A stretch of DNA of 64,000 nucleotides from Clavibacter michiganensis (GCF_016907085.1 NZ_JAFBBJ010000001.1:2232001-2296000); one strand, 5' to 3'. Shown: positions 43,385-51,804, counted from the stretch's first letter. The notes: a model not told the origin generated them from the sequence alone. Translations and numbers: made by a program.

Positions 43385-46300
43385 TCACGCCGCCTCCTCC
43401 CGAGCCGGCGCCGGCGCGAGCAGCCCGAGGAACGCGAGGTCGTCCGCCACCTTGACGATGAGCACGCGGTCGAGCGACGGGATCTCCGACGCCCCGAGCG
43501 GGCGCACCGTGCGGACGGCGTCGGCGAACGCGTCGGCGGGGATCGCCGAGCCGGCGTGCGGCTCCTCGGGCGAGGCGAACGCGTGCATCAGCGGCAGGAC
43601 CGACCGGGCGCGGTCGGCGTCCGGCAGCGCTCCCAGCGCCGCGCGGAACCGGTCGACCCACTCCGCGTGGTCGCCCACGAGCTCGATGTCGTGGCCGTCC
43701 TCGCGCAGCCACTCGACGAAGGTGTCGAGCGAGACGCCGTCGTCGTGGGGGTTCACGACGTTGAAGGTGCGGTGCCCCTCGGTGATGGCGGCGCCGATCC
43801 CGTCGATCGCCGCGGCCGTGAAGTCGGCCGGCAGGCCGTCGTAGTGGGACCGCTGCCGCTCGCCGTCGGGACCGCGCCGCACGAACGAGGCCGGGGCGAG
43901 CCCGGTGGTGAGCACGCTCCAGATCAGCCGGGTGAAGACGTCGGGGAGGTTCACCTGGCCGCGCCAGCGCGGGTGCGCCAAGATCATGTCGGAGCGGAAC
44001 ACGGCCACGGGGACGCCGTGGTGCTCGTGCGCCTCGCGGAGCAGGACCTCGCTCGCCCACTTGCTCGCGCCGTACCCGTTGGCGTACTCGTCGCCGACGG
44101 CCCACTCGGGGATCATGGCGCGGATGTCGGCGTGCTCGTCGAGCGCGGCGGGCGCGGACGGTTCCGCGTCGGCGGCTGCGCCCGGCTGCGCGCCGCCCGC
44201 GACGGCGACGCTCGAGACGAAGGTGACGGGCACGCTGCCGGCGGCGATCGCCAGGCGGATCACCTCGGCGGTGCCGACGACGTTCGGACCGAACAGCGCC
44301 TGGTACGGGAGGACGTGGTTCACGAGGGCCGCGGCGTGCGCGACGAGGTCGACCCGGGCGGCCAGGTCGGTCCACCGCTCGTCGTCGAGGCCGAGGCGGT
44401 GCTCGCTGACGTCGCCCGCCATCACCTCGAGCGAGCCCTCCAGCTCGGCGAAGCGCCGGGCGAACGCGGGGTCGGCGGCGAAGGCGGCGTCGAGGCGGCG
44501 CCGGGCGTCGGCGTCGTCGGCCCCGCGCACGATGCACACGAGCGTGCCGCCCGCCGGGGCGAGGCGCTCGAGCCAGTCGATGGCGAGGAACCGGCCGAGG
44601 TAGCCGTTGGCGCCGGTGAGCAGGACGGTGCGGGACCCCGACCGGGTGGCCGCGGCGCGCGGGACCGGCGTCGGGATGCCGCCGAGCATCCGGTCGAGCC
44701 GGAGGTCGCCCACGCGGAGGGTGGATGCGCCCGCGCCGTGCACGCGGGTCACGGTCGGCCGGTCGTCGGAGGCGGAGCGCTCCACGAACGCGGCGACTGC
44801 GGCGAGGTCGTTGGTCGGGTCGGTGAGGACGCCGACGGGCACCTCGGTGCCGAACACGTCCCCGAGGATCCCGGAGAACGTCAGCGCGGACAGCGAGTCC
44901 CCGCCGAGGTCGGAGAATCGCGACGCGGCGGCGGTCGCGGGGGGCACCTCGGCCCCCAGGAGCCGGAGGGCGGCGCGCACCACGGTGTCGACCGTCGGCT
45001 CGTCGCCGGCGCGTTCGCGGAGGGCGGCGACCAGGGAGCCGGTCTGCTGCGCCTCGAGCGCGTCGTAGAGGGCGGCGAAGCGCTCGCCGTACCGCTGCGT
45101 GAGGCGCAGGCGCAGGAGCTTGCCGGCGTCGGAGAGCATGCCGCCGTCGACCGTGAAGGGCTGCGGTTCGAGGATCACGCCGCGGGGCACCTCGTAGGGA
45201 GCGAGGCCGTGCTCGCGAGCCGTGCGCTGGAGGGCGGCGAGGACGCCGCGCTCCGACGCCCCGGGGTCCGCCGGCACGACGACCGCGACGAGGAACGCGT
45301 GCCGGCTGTCGCCGTGCAGCGTGATCTGGTGCACCTCGGGCGTCCCGCCGTAGGTCGCCTCGAGCGACGCCACCGCGACGAACTCGCCCTGCGACAGCTT
45401 GAGCACGTTGTTCCGGCGGTCGAGGTACTCGTAGGTGCCCGGTCCCGTCTGGGCCATGACGTCGCCGGTCCGGTAGAAGCCGTCCTCGTCGAACACCGCT
45501 GCGGTGACGTCCGGCCGGCGGAAGTACCCGGCGATCACGGAGGCGCTCTTGACGAGCAGCTCGCCCCGCGGGTGCGGGAGGTCGGTGGTGCGGTACCCGA
45601 GCTCGGGCACGTCGACGAGCTTGTGCTCGGTGACGGGAGGCTGCTGGATCACCCCGTCGTGGAGGATGCCGCCGGCCTCGGTCGACCCGTAGAGGTCGTG
45701 CAGCGTCAGCCCGAGGCACCCCTCGATGTACGCGCGGAGCTCGGGCGTCAGCGGGGCGCTGGTGCAGATCGCCCGGCTGATCCGCCCACCGAACGCCCGG
45801 ACGCGCAGGTCGGCCTGGACCTCGGCGCGGACCGCGTCCGGATCCGTGGAGCCGGCGGCGAGCCGTCGCTGCTCCTCGCGGTCGCCCTCCTGCCGGACCA
45901 TCTCCGCGACGCGCGGCACGAAGACGAACTCGGTCGGGGCGAAGGCGCGGAGGTCGTCGAAGAGCGTCGACAGGTCGGTCGAGGTCGCGAGCGCGACCGT
46001 GCCGCCGCGACCGAGCGTGGCGAGCAGGGAGGAGCGGCCGGTGAGGTGGCTCATGGGGAGGTACGCGTACCCGACGATGGCGTCGGCATCGGCGTCGGCT
46101 GCGTCCGCGGCTGCGTCGGGCCGGAGCGCGTGCCACATCCGCTCCACCATGGATCGCGTGTACATCGCGCCCTTCGGCGTGCCGGTGCTGCCCGACGTGT
46201 AGAGCAGGAGCGCGAGCGGATCCTCGCCGGGTGCGGGGTGCCACGGGCTGCGGCGCGGCAGGCCGGCCCCGCGGGCGACGAGCCCGTCGAGGGTCGGGTC

Positions 46301-46762
46301 GGTGTCGGTGCCGGTGTCGGTGTCGGTGTCGAGCAGCACCGTCCGGATGCCGTCGCCCGACGCCTCGGCCACCGCCCGCGCCATCGCGGACTGCTCGGCG
46401 GTCGCGGCGATCCAGACCGGGGTCGTCTCCTCGACGATGCGCTCCAGGGCCGCGACGGGCGCGCTCGCCTGCAGGGGCACGATCACCGCGCCGAGGATCC
46501 ACGTGGCGAGGTCGAGGGTGACGGCGTCCGCGGTCGCCGTGCCGAGCACCGCGATGCGGTCGCCGGCGGACACGGTCTCCCCGAGCGCGGCTGCCAGCGC
46601 GCTCGCCCGGTCCCAGAGCTCCCGGAAGCTCGTGTCCGTGATGTCCGCCCCGGATCGCTGCCGCAGCGCCGTCCGATCGGCGTGCTGCGCGAAGATCGCC
46701 TCGACCGACGCGTCGTCGTGCTCGTCCCTCATGTTCTCGGTCCCCATGTTCTCGTTCCCCAC
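43385..46762 (-). CDS. car: Carboxylic acid reductase (A-PCP-R)
   Basis: Up to 1125 aa. Adenylation domain (LLLYTSGSTGTPKGAMYTRS, DLYGSTEAGG), carrier domain with phosphopantetheine Ser in FSDLGGDSLSALTFS, and thioester-reductase Rossmann domain (VLLTGANGYLGRFLAIDWLE, YGASKWASEVLLREA). It activates a carboxylic acid with ATP, loads it on the carrier and reduces it with NADPH to an aldehyde. A phosphopantetheinyl transferase must be supplied from elsewhere. Three in-frame starts occur at 46762, 46747 and 46732, each at the end of a repeated 15-bp unit. The adenylation domain carries Asp/Thr and Ala/Asp low-complexity loops. Confidence 0.93.
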   Translation of the reverse strand: MGNENMGTENMRDEHDDASVEAIFAQHADRTALRQRSGADITDTSFRELWDRASALAAALGETVSAGDRIAVLGTATADAVTLDLATWILGAVIVPLQASAPVAALERIVEETTPVWIAATAEQSAMARAVAEASGDGIRTVLLDTDTDTGTDTDPTLDGLVARGAGLPRRSPWHPAPGEDPLALLLYTSGSTGTPKGAMYTRSMVERMWHALRPDAAADAADADADAIVGYAYLPMSHLTGRSSLLATLGRGGTVALATSTDLSTLFDDLRAFAPTEFVFVPRVAEMVRQEGDREEQRRLAAGSTDPDAVRAEVQADLRVRAFGGRISRAICTSAPLTPELRAYIEGCLGLTLHDLYGSTEAGGILHDGVIQQPPVTEHKLVDVPELGYRTTDLPHPRGELLVKSASVIAGYFRRPDVTAAVFDEDGFYRTGDVMAQTGPGTYEYLDRRNNVLKLSQGEFVAVASLEATYGGTPEVHQITLHGDSRHAFLVAVVVPADPGASERGVLAALQRTAREHGLAPYEVPRGVILEPQPFTVDGGMLSDAGKLLRLRLTQRYGERFAALYDALEAQQTGSLVAALRERAGDEPTVDTVVRAALRLLGAEVPPATAAASRFSDLGGDSLSALTFSGILGDVFGTEVPVGVLTDPTNDLAAVAAFVERSASDDRPTVTRVHGAGASTLRVGDLRLDRMLGGIPTPVPRAAATRSGSRTVLLTGANGYLGRFLAIDWLERLAPAGGTLVCIVRGADDADARRRLDAAFAADPAFARRFAELEGSLEVMAGDVSEHRLGLDDERWTDLAARVDLVAHAAALVNHVLPYQALFGPNVVGTAEVIRLAIAAGSVPVTFVSSVAVAGGAQPGAAADAEPSAPAALDEHADIRAMIPEWAVGDEYANGYGASKWASEVLLREAHEHHGVPVAVFRSDMILAHPRWRGQVNLPDVFTRLIWSVLTTGLAPASFVRRGPDGERQRSHYDGLPADFTAAAIDGIGAAITEGHRTFNVVNPHDDGVSLDTFVEWLREDGHDIELVGDHAEWVDRFRAALGALPDADRARSVLPLMHAFASPEEPHAGSAIPADAFADAVRTVRPLGASEIPSLDRVLIVKVADDLAFLGLLAPAPAREEAA
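46298..46330 (-). repeat. GTCGGT hexanucleotide tandem repeat inside car
   Basis: Five and a half GTCGGT units (one with GCCGGT). On the coding strand it gives a DTDTDTGTDTD loop in the adenylation domain. Hexamer changes keep the frame. Confidence 0.8.
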
Positions 46763-46774
46763 GTTCTCGTCCTC
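46730..46774 (-). repeat. Triplicated 15-bp RBS/start unit of car
   Basis: Reading leftward: GAGGACGAGAACGTG, GGGAACGAGAACATG, GGGACCGAGAACATG, then a partial fourth unit. Every unit has a purine-rich ribosome-site-like part and ends in a start codon, all in frame. Confidence 0.8.
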
Positions 46775-46810
46775 TCGTCGTTCGTCCCGGCGCGCGCCTG
46801 CGCACCGGCT

Positions 46811-47193
46811 TCAGCGCTCGTCGAGCTCGATCCCCGCCGACGCCATCCCCCGACCGCGGCCCACCTCCCGGTCCCGGTGGACGCCGGCCCCCGGCGCGCA
46901 CGCACGGCGAGGGAGCGGTCCGGGTCGAGCGCGACGTCCGCGCCCCCGTTGCCGATCCCGGCGTGCTCGTCGCGGTGTCCCACGGCGCACGCCCGGAGTC
47001 CGATGCAGCGCGTGATGCGGCCGACGACCCCGGGCGGCCGCACGGGCGCTCCGCTGAGCGCGACGGGGATCGATGCGCGTCGGATGACCGTCGCGGCGAG
47101 CGCCCCGTCCACGGCGTGATCCGCGTTCGCCACGACCGCGGAATCCGGGAGGAGGGCCTCCCCGGGGGTCCGCAATAGTAGTTGCACTGACAC
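46811..47193 (-). pseudogene. Unrecognized frameshifted ORF upstream of car
   Basis: Between car and the SDR there is no intact gene. High-GC3 leftward coding-like sequence runs from about 47193 (ALLPDSAVVANADHAVDGAL, VVGRITRCIGLRACAVGH) to about 46890. It then appears to continue in another frame (HRDREVGRGRGMASAGIELD), stopping at 46811. One frameshift would join them into a roughly 125-aa protein. No family recognized. It could instead be a chance frame in a long leader of car. Confidence 0.35.
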
Positions 47194-47198
47194 AACTA
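47179..47198. promoter_or_regulatory. Palindromic operator upstream of car/SDR
   Basis: TAGTTG-n8-CAACTA in an AT-rich island, with TACTAT (-10-like, leftward) next to it. Such TAGTTG/CAACTA spacing is typical of MarR-type operators. It probably controls the leftward transcript (car) and possibly the divergent SDR. Confidence 0.55.
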
Positions 47199-47432
47199 AA
47201 CCCCCGCTTCCTCCGAGGTTCCCGGGTCCCGGGCGGCGCGCTACACTCCGCCGCCGGACCGGCGGGAGGGGCGGTCGAACGGTCGGCCCGTGCCGCCCGG
47301 AGCCTCGGAATCGCCTCCATGCGGGTGGTCGCCGGCGGGGCCGGAGGAGTTGGCTGGACGCTCCCGACGGCGGTGCGCGCGCCTCGCGGCGACGACGCCC
47401 GTCGTCCCCGCGAACCCCTCAGGAGGATCACC

Positions 47433-48200
47433 ATGGCTGGACGCTTCGACGGCAAGGTCGTCATCATCACGGGCGCCGGATCCGGCATCGGCGAGGCCAC
47501 CGCCCGCCGCTTCGTCGCCGAGGGCGCGAAGGTCGTCATCACCGACAGCGTCGAGGACAAGGTCCGGGCGGTCGCCGACTCACTCCCCGCGGGGAGCGTC
47601 ACGGCGCTCGTCGCGGACGCCGCGGTCTCGGCCGACGCCGACCGCACGGTCGCCGCCGCGCTCGACGCCCACGGCCGCCTCGACGTGCTCGTCAACAACG
47701 CCGGCACCTTCCAGGCCGGGCCGATCTCCGGCATCACCGACGAGGAGTGGCACCGCGTCATCGACACCGACCTCTCCGGCGTCTTCTACGGCACGCGGGC
47801 GGCGCTCCCGCACCTCATCGCGACCCGCGGATCCATCGTCAACGTCTCCTCGGTGTCGGGCATGGCGGCGGACCACCACATGAGCGCCTACAACGCGGCG
47901 AAGGGCGGCGTGAGCAACCTCACGCGCGCCACCGCGCTCGACCACGGGGTCGACGGCGTGCGTGTGAACGCCGTCGCGCCCGGCCTCATCTGGACGGAGC
48001 TGGTCGCCGGCAAGGAGGACGACGAGGAGCTGAAGGCCGAGTTCGCGAAGCGCATCTCCCTCGGCCGCGGCGGCCAGGCCGACGAGGTCGCCGCCGCCAT
48101 CGCGTTCCTCGCGAGCGACGACGCGTCGTTCATCACGGGCGCGATCCTGCCGGTCGACGGCGGCACCACGGCGAGCAACGGGCAGCCCTCGCAGGCGTAG
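47433..48200 (+). CDS. Short-chain dehydrogenase/reductase
   Basis: 255 aa. Cofactor motif TGAGSGIGEA, NNAG motif in VLVNNAGTF, catalytic Ser (VSSVSG) and YxxxK as YNAAK, and C-terminal LPVDGGTT. D in VITDSVEDK suggests NAD preference. AGGAGGA sits 6 nt before the ATG. It may process the aldehyde made by car, given the divergent arrangement (inference). Confidence 0.92.
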   Translation: MAGRFDGKVVIITGAGSGIGEATARRFVAEGAKVVITDSVEDKVRAVADSLPAGSVTALVADAAVSADADRTVAAALDAHGRLDVLVNNAGTFQAGPISGITDEEWHRVIDTDLSGVFYGTRAALPHLIATRGSIVNVSSVSGMAADHHMSAYNAAKGGVSNLTRATALDHGVDGVRVNAVAPGLIWTELVAGKEDDEELKAEFAKRISLGRGGQADEVAAAIAFLASDDASFITGAILPVDGGTTASNGQPSQA

Positions 48201-48237
48201 GGCTCGGCTCGTCGGGGGCGGGCGGCCGGCATCCGCG

Positions 48238-49032
48238 TCAGGCGGTTACGGCTGGCAGCTCCGCGACGGCGATCCGGTCGCCCGCGGCGTCGCGGATCTC
48301 CACGGCCGACGCGTCCTGGCGCAGCACGTCGGCGTTGAGGCGGCAGTCGATGCGCACGGTGGATCCGAGCATCGTGCCGGACGCGTGCTCCCCGCCGGCC
48401 GCATCGATCACGACCACGGAGAAGGAGTCGCCCGCGGGCAGGCCGTCGACCGACAGCACGGTCTCGGTGCCCCAGGTGTGCGCGACGACGTCGCCGGTGA
48501 CGTCGACGCCCGCGGGCGCGCCCTGGAAGGTCACGTCCTCGAGGGCGCCGAGCGTGCCGGCCGGGCCGGTCGCGACGTCGGCGCGCGGGGTCGCGAGGAA
48601 CGCGCCGCCGGCCGCGCCGAGGGCGAGGCAGGCCGCGGCGCTGGCGATCAGGAGGGCGGTGCGGCGGGGACGCGGTCCGCGGCGCGCGCGGTGCGCGTCG
48701 AGGTCGGCGGGCAGGTCCGTCGTCGTCTCGGCCTCGCCGCGGCCGTCCGCGATCAGCTCGATCCGTCGCGCCAGCTCCGCGCTCGGCTCCGCCTCCCGCC
48801 AGCCGCCGACCCCGCGGATCGCCCCCGGCAGCCCGCCGAGCAGCGCGATCTCCTCGTCGATCGTCGGGTCGGCGGCGCGCAGCGCATCCAGCTCCGCGGT
48901 CTCGGCGGGGGAGAGGTCGTCCGCGAGGGCCGCCGCGATGAGCTCGCCGCGGCGGTCTTCGGCCTCGGGCATGTCCGGCTCGGGGATGCCCGGATCGGGC
49001 GCGTGCGGATCGGGGGTGCGGTCGTCGGTCAT
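48238..49032 (-). CDS. RskA-family anti-sigma factor
   Basis: 264 aa: cytoplasmic anti-sigma helix region (EDRRGELIAAALADDLSPAE), one membrane helix (ALLIASAAACLALGAAGGAF) and an extracytoplasmic RskA C-terminal domain (VVVIDAAGGEHASGTML). No zinc HxxxCxxC motif. It holds the sigma factor encoded just upstream (ATGA overlap) until released by proteolysis. Confidence 0.88.
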   Translation of the reverse strand: MTDDRTPDPHAPDPGIPEPDMPEAEDRRGELIAAALADDLSPAETAELDALRAADPTIDEEIALLGGLPGAIRGVGGWREAEPSAELARRIELIADGRGEAETTTDLPADLDAHRARRGPRPRRTALLIASAAACLALGAAGGAFLATPRADVATGPAGTLGALEDVTFQGAPAGVDVTGDVVAHTWGTETVLSVDGLPAGDSFSVVVIDAAGGEHASGTMLGSTVRIDCRLNADVLRQDASAVEIRDAAGDRIAVAELPAVTA

Positions 49033-49580
49033 GCGGGATCCACTTCGTCGAGATGCGTGCGGAGGGCGCGGAGCGCGTGGAAGACGCGCGTGCGCAGGGT
49101 GCCGATGGGCACGCCCGTGGCCGTGGAGAGCTCCTGGTAGCTGAGCCCGGTGAGGTGCACGGCGACGACGGCCTCGCGGTGCGCGTCGCTGAGGCGCGCG
49201 AGGCCCTCCACGAGGCCCAGCCGGTCGAGCGGATCCGCCTCCCGCGTCGCCTGCTCCGGCGCCTCCTCCTCGGCGACGACGCGCGGGGTGCGCGCCCGCG
49301 CGCGGTGCACGTCGAGGATCACCCGCCGCGCGATCGCGAACAGCCAGGTGCGCGCGCTGCCGCGCTCGCCGTCGAACGAGTCGCGGGCCCGCCACGCGCG
49401 GAGGAACGTCTCCTGCACGCAGTCCTCGGCGAGCTGGCGGTCCTGCAGCGCGTTGACCGCGAAGCCGAGCAGTGCGCTCCCGTGCTCCGCGAACGCCCCG
49501 CGCACGTCGAGCCCGGGCGGGGGTGCGCTCATCGTGCTCCGCTCGGGTGCAGGGGCCGGACGCGTCAGGACGAGCGCCAT
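49029..49580 (-). CDS. ECF sigma factor (SigK-like)
   Basis: 183 aa from ATG 49580, chosen for GAGGGGGA 6 nt upstream and a promoter at 49628-49656; ATG 49532 is an alternative. Region 2 (GSALLGFAVNALQDRQLAED, CVQETFLRAWRARDSF) and region 4 (LSDAHREAVVAVHLTGLSYQ, GVPIGTLRTRVFHALRALR) are intact. Partnered with RskA; probably autoregulates through the shared divergent promoter motif. Confidence 0.9.
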   Translation of the reverse strand: MALVLTRPAPAPERSTMSAPPPGLDVRGAFAEHGSALLGFAVNALQDRQLAEDCVQETFLRAWRARDSFDGERGSARTWLFAIARRVILDVHRARARTPRVVAEEEAPEQATREADPLDRLGLVEGLARLSDAHREAVVAVHLTGLSYQELSTATGVPIGTLRTRVFHALRALRTHLDEVDPA

Positions 49581-49627
49581 CGTGATCCCCCTCAGCCTAG
49601 GCGGCGGGTGCGCGCCCTCACCGGGGG

Positions 49628-49656
49628 ATACGTCGGCGGAGGGTGCGGCGTTCATC
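49628..49656 (-). promoter_or_regulatory. ECF promoter of the sigma/anti-sigma operon
   Basis: On the minus strand GATGAAC (-35) and CGTAT (-10) separated by 17 nt, 48 nt before the sigma ATG. Identical layout to the rightward promoter at 49704-49732, implying autoregulation. Confidence 0.65.
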
Positions 49657-49703
49657 GACGGGCGGGGAGGGACCCGAACCGGCCTCGATGGATTCCCGCA
49701 CCC

Positions 49704-49732
49704 GATGAACGCCCGCCGCCCGCCGTGCGTAT
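49704..49732 (+). promoter_or_regulatory. ECF promoter of the CHRD/sortase operon
   Basis: GATGAAC-N17-CGTAT, 55 nt before the CHRD ATG. Matches the divergent sigma-gene promoter in both elements and spacing. Confidence 0.65.
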
Positions 49733-49786
49733 GCCCTGTCAGAAGCGGTGCCCGCCCGGGCGCCCCACCACGAGAGGCTGCACGCG

Positions 49787-50500
49787 ATGACGCACACGAG
49801 ACTCGTCCGGAACACGACCATCGGGGGAGCCGCCGCGGCCGCCCTCACCCTCCTCGTCGCGACGCCCGCGTCCGCCGAGACGACCGTCCCCGAGCCGGAG
49901 CGCTTCACGAGCGCGTTCACCGTGATGGCGACGCCCGACCAGGTGCTCAACGCCGACGGCGTCGCGACCCCCGGCGAGCCCGGCGCGACCGGCCGCTTCG
50001 ACCTCCGCCTCGACTCCGCGTCGAACACCATCTGCTACGACATCACCCTCACGGGCGTCACCGGCGAGTACCAGAGCCCCGCGAAGACGGCCACGCACAT
50101 CCACCAGGCCGCCGTCGGCAAGGCCGGCCCGCCGCGCATCGCGTTCCCGAACCCGGTCGACGCCGGGAACGGCACGCGCACGAGCTCCGGCTGCATGCAG
50201 GGGCCCTTCACCACCGGGATCATGAGCGCGCAGAACCAGGACACCGGCACGGGCTTCACGGTCGCGCAGATCGAGGCCGACCCGGCTTCCTTCGCGGCCG
50301 ACACGCACACCGCGTCGTTCACGGCCGGCGCCGTGCGCGGCCAGCTGACCCAGGTGCCGGTCGGCGGCGTCGACACGGGCGCGGGCGGATCCGCCACCTC
50401 CACCTCGGCCGCGATCCCGCTCGTCGCGGGCGGCGGTGCCGTCGCGCTCGCCGCGGCCGGCGTCGTGCTGATGCGCCGCCACCGCGCGCAGGAGTCCTGA
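49787..50500 (+). CDS. Secreted CHRD-domain protein with C-terminal membrane anchor
   Basis: 237 aa. Signal peptide (1-30, ending ATPASA), a CHRD domain (YDITLTGVTG, ATHIHQAAVGKAGPP) and a C-terminal hydrophobic helix with basic tail (VALAAAGVVLMRRHRAQES). The tail resembles a sortase sorting signal but has no LPxTG-like motif. The function of CHRD domains in bacteria is not settled. It is co-transcribed with a sortase and likely driven by the divergent ECF sigma. Confidence 0.85.
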   Translation: MTHTRLVRNTTIGGAAAAALTLLVATPASAETTVPEPERFTSAFTVMATPDQVLNADGVATPGEPGATGRFDLRLDSASNTICYDITLTGVTGEYQSPAKTATHIHQAAVGKAGPPRIAFPNPVDAGNGTRTSSGCMQGPFTTGIMSAQNQDTGTGFTVAQIEADPASFAADTHTASFTAGAVRGQLTQVPVGGVDTGAGGSATSTSAAIPLVAGGGAVALAAAGVVLMRRHRAQES

Positions 50501-50505
50501 TCCGC

Positions 50506-51174
50506 GTGCACCGCTCCCCGGCGGACGCGTCGCCCGCGCGGCACGCCCGCCGGGCCGCGGTGCTCGCGGGCGCGCTGATCCCGCTGGCCGTCCTCGCGGG
50601 CTGCGCGCCCGCGGATCCGGGGCCGGCTCCGGCCGCGCCACCCGCGGCGGCGTCCACGGCGCCGACCGCGCCACCGACCACCGCGCCGAGCGTCCCGCCC
50701 CCGACCGCCCCCACGGCCGTGCAGGGCCTCGGCGCGGTGCCCACGCGCGTCGCGATCCCCGCCATCGACCTCGACCAGCCGCTCATCGACCTCGGGATCG
50801 CCCCCGACGGCCGCATGGAGGTGCCCATCGACTTCGACGACGTCGGCTGGTTCACGGGCGGCGGCCGCCCCGGCGGTCGCGGACCCACGGTGATCGCCGC
50901 GCACGTCGACTCGCGCGTGGGGCCCGCCGCGTTCGCCCGGCTCGCCGAGCTCGGCGTGGGCGACGAGGTCTCCGTGCAGGACGTCGACGGCGGATCAACG
51001 CGCTACGCCGTGACCGAGGTCGCCGACTTCGCCAAGGCCGACTTCCCGACCGCGCGCGTCTTCGGCGCGCAGCCCACGGATCAGCTCCGCCTCATCACCT
51101 GCGGCGGGATCTTCGACCGCAGCGTCGGCCACTACGAGGACAACCGCGTCGTGTTCGCGGAGCCCGTCGGCTGA
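50506..51174 (+). CDS. Class F-like sortase, predicted lipoprotein
   Basis: 222 aa from GTG. Lipobox VLAGC (Cys33), a Pro/Thr/Ala-rich spacer (36-72) and the sortase core with catalytic H133 (VIAAHVDS), C199 (LITCGG) and R214. Class F sortases in actinobacteria anchor few, mostly unknown, surface proteins; the CHRD protein next to it lacks a standard motif. AGGAG lies about 12 nt before the GTG, so the start is somewhat uncertain. Confidence 0.87.
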   Translation: MHRSPADASPARHARRAAVLAGALIPLAVLAGCAPADPGPAPAAPPAAASTAPTAPPTTAPSVPPPTAPTAVQGLGAVPTRVAIPAIDLDQPLIDLGIAPDGRMEVPIDFDDVGWFTGGGRPGGRGPTVIAAHVDSRVGPAAFARLAELGVGDEVSVQDVDGGSTRYAVTEVADFAKADFPTARVFGAQPTDQLRLITCGGIFDRSVGHYEDNRVVFAEPVG

Positions 51175-51252
51175 TCCGCCGCGGAGCCCGTCGGCTGATC
51201 CGCCGCGGAGCCCGTCGGCTGATCCGCCGCGGAGCCCGTCGGCTGATCCACC
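51157..51252. repeat. Four 24-bp tandem repeats spanning the sortase stop codon
   Basis: Unit GCGGAGCCCGTCGGCTGATCCGCC (24 bp, shown here only for its ends GCGGAG..TCCGCC): copies at 51157, 51181, 51205 and 51229, the last with one mismatch. The first copy encodes the sortase C-terminus AEPVG and its TGA; the other three are noncoding on that strand. Confidence 0.95.
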
Positions 51253-51271
51253 TCGCGGCGAGCGGCGCGCG

Positions 51272-51538
51272 TCAGGCGGCCGGATCCTCGGGGTCCACGC
51301 CGCCGGCATCCGGCAGCCCCGCGCGCAGCCGCGCCGTGCGCTCGCGCACCAGCTCGAGCCGGGCGTCGTCGAGCGCGGCGGATGCGGCCAGCGTGCGGCG
51401 GCCGGCCAGCGCGACCCGCACCAGCACGACGAGCAGCACCGCGCCGAGCGCCACCAGCGCGACGGCCACGAGCAGCGCGATCGACCAGACGACGTCGTAG
51501 GCGGTCGGCAGCAGGATGCTGTCGGACGTGCCGCCCAT
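51272..51538 (-). CDS. Small single-pass membrane protein (paralog A)
   Basis: 88 aa: short N-terminus, one long hydrophobic helix (about 17-43) and a charged helical tail RLELVRERTARLRAG. It is a paralog of the gene immediately upstream, which shares RLEL(I)REQTARL in the same place. Function unknown. Confidence 0.7.
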   Translation of the reverse strand: MGGTSDSILLPTAYDVVWSIALLVAVALVALGAVLLVVLVRVALAGRRTLAASAALDDARLELVRERTARLRAGLPDAGGVDPEDPAA

Positions 51539-51540
51539 GC

Positions 51541-51804
51541 TCAGGCGGCCGGTCCGACGGGACCCGCGCCTGGCGCGTACGGCCCGGCCGGCTCGTCCCC
51601 GTCGTCCGCCTGCAGCCGCGCGGTCTGCTCCCGGATGAGCTCGAGCCGCGCCTCCTGCAGCGTCGTGGTCACCAGCAGCGTGCTCCGGGCGGTGAGCGCG
51701 AGCCGGATGAGCACCACGGTCGCGACGACCGAGAGGGCCACGAGCGCGAGGATCACGAGGATGTAGAGGGCGATGCCGATGCTGGCGCCGGGGGAGGAGA
51801 TCAT
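51541..51804 (-). CDS. Small single-pass membrane protein (paralog B)
   Basis: 87 aa, MISSPGASIGIALYILVILA, one helix and tail RLELIREQTARLQADDGDEP. Two nt separate it from paralog A, so the pair is a tandem duplication and one transcript. Function unknown. Confidence 0.7.
   Translation of the reverse strand: MISSPGASIGIALYILVILALVALSVVATVVLIRLALTARSTLLVTTTLQEARLELIREQTARLQADDGDEPAGPYAPGAGPVGPAA

Noticed and set aside
41624..47119. A 1831-codon open frame on the + strand
   Set aside because: It is antisense to the permease and car genes, low in hydrophobic blocks and rich in Arg/Gly/Glu; a GC artefact.
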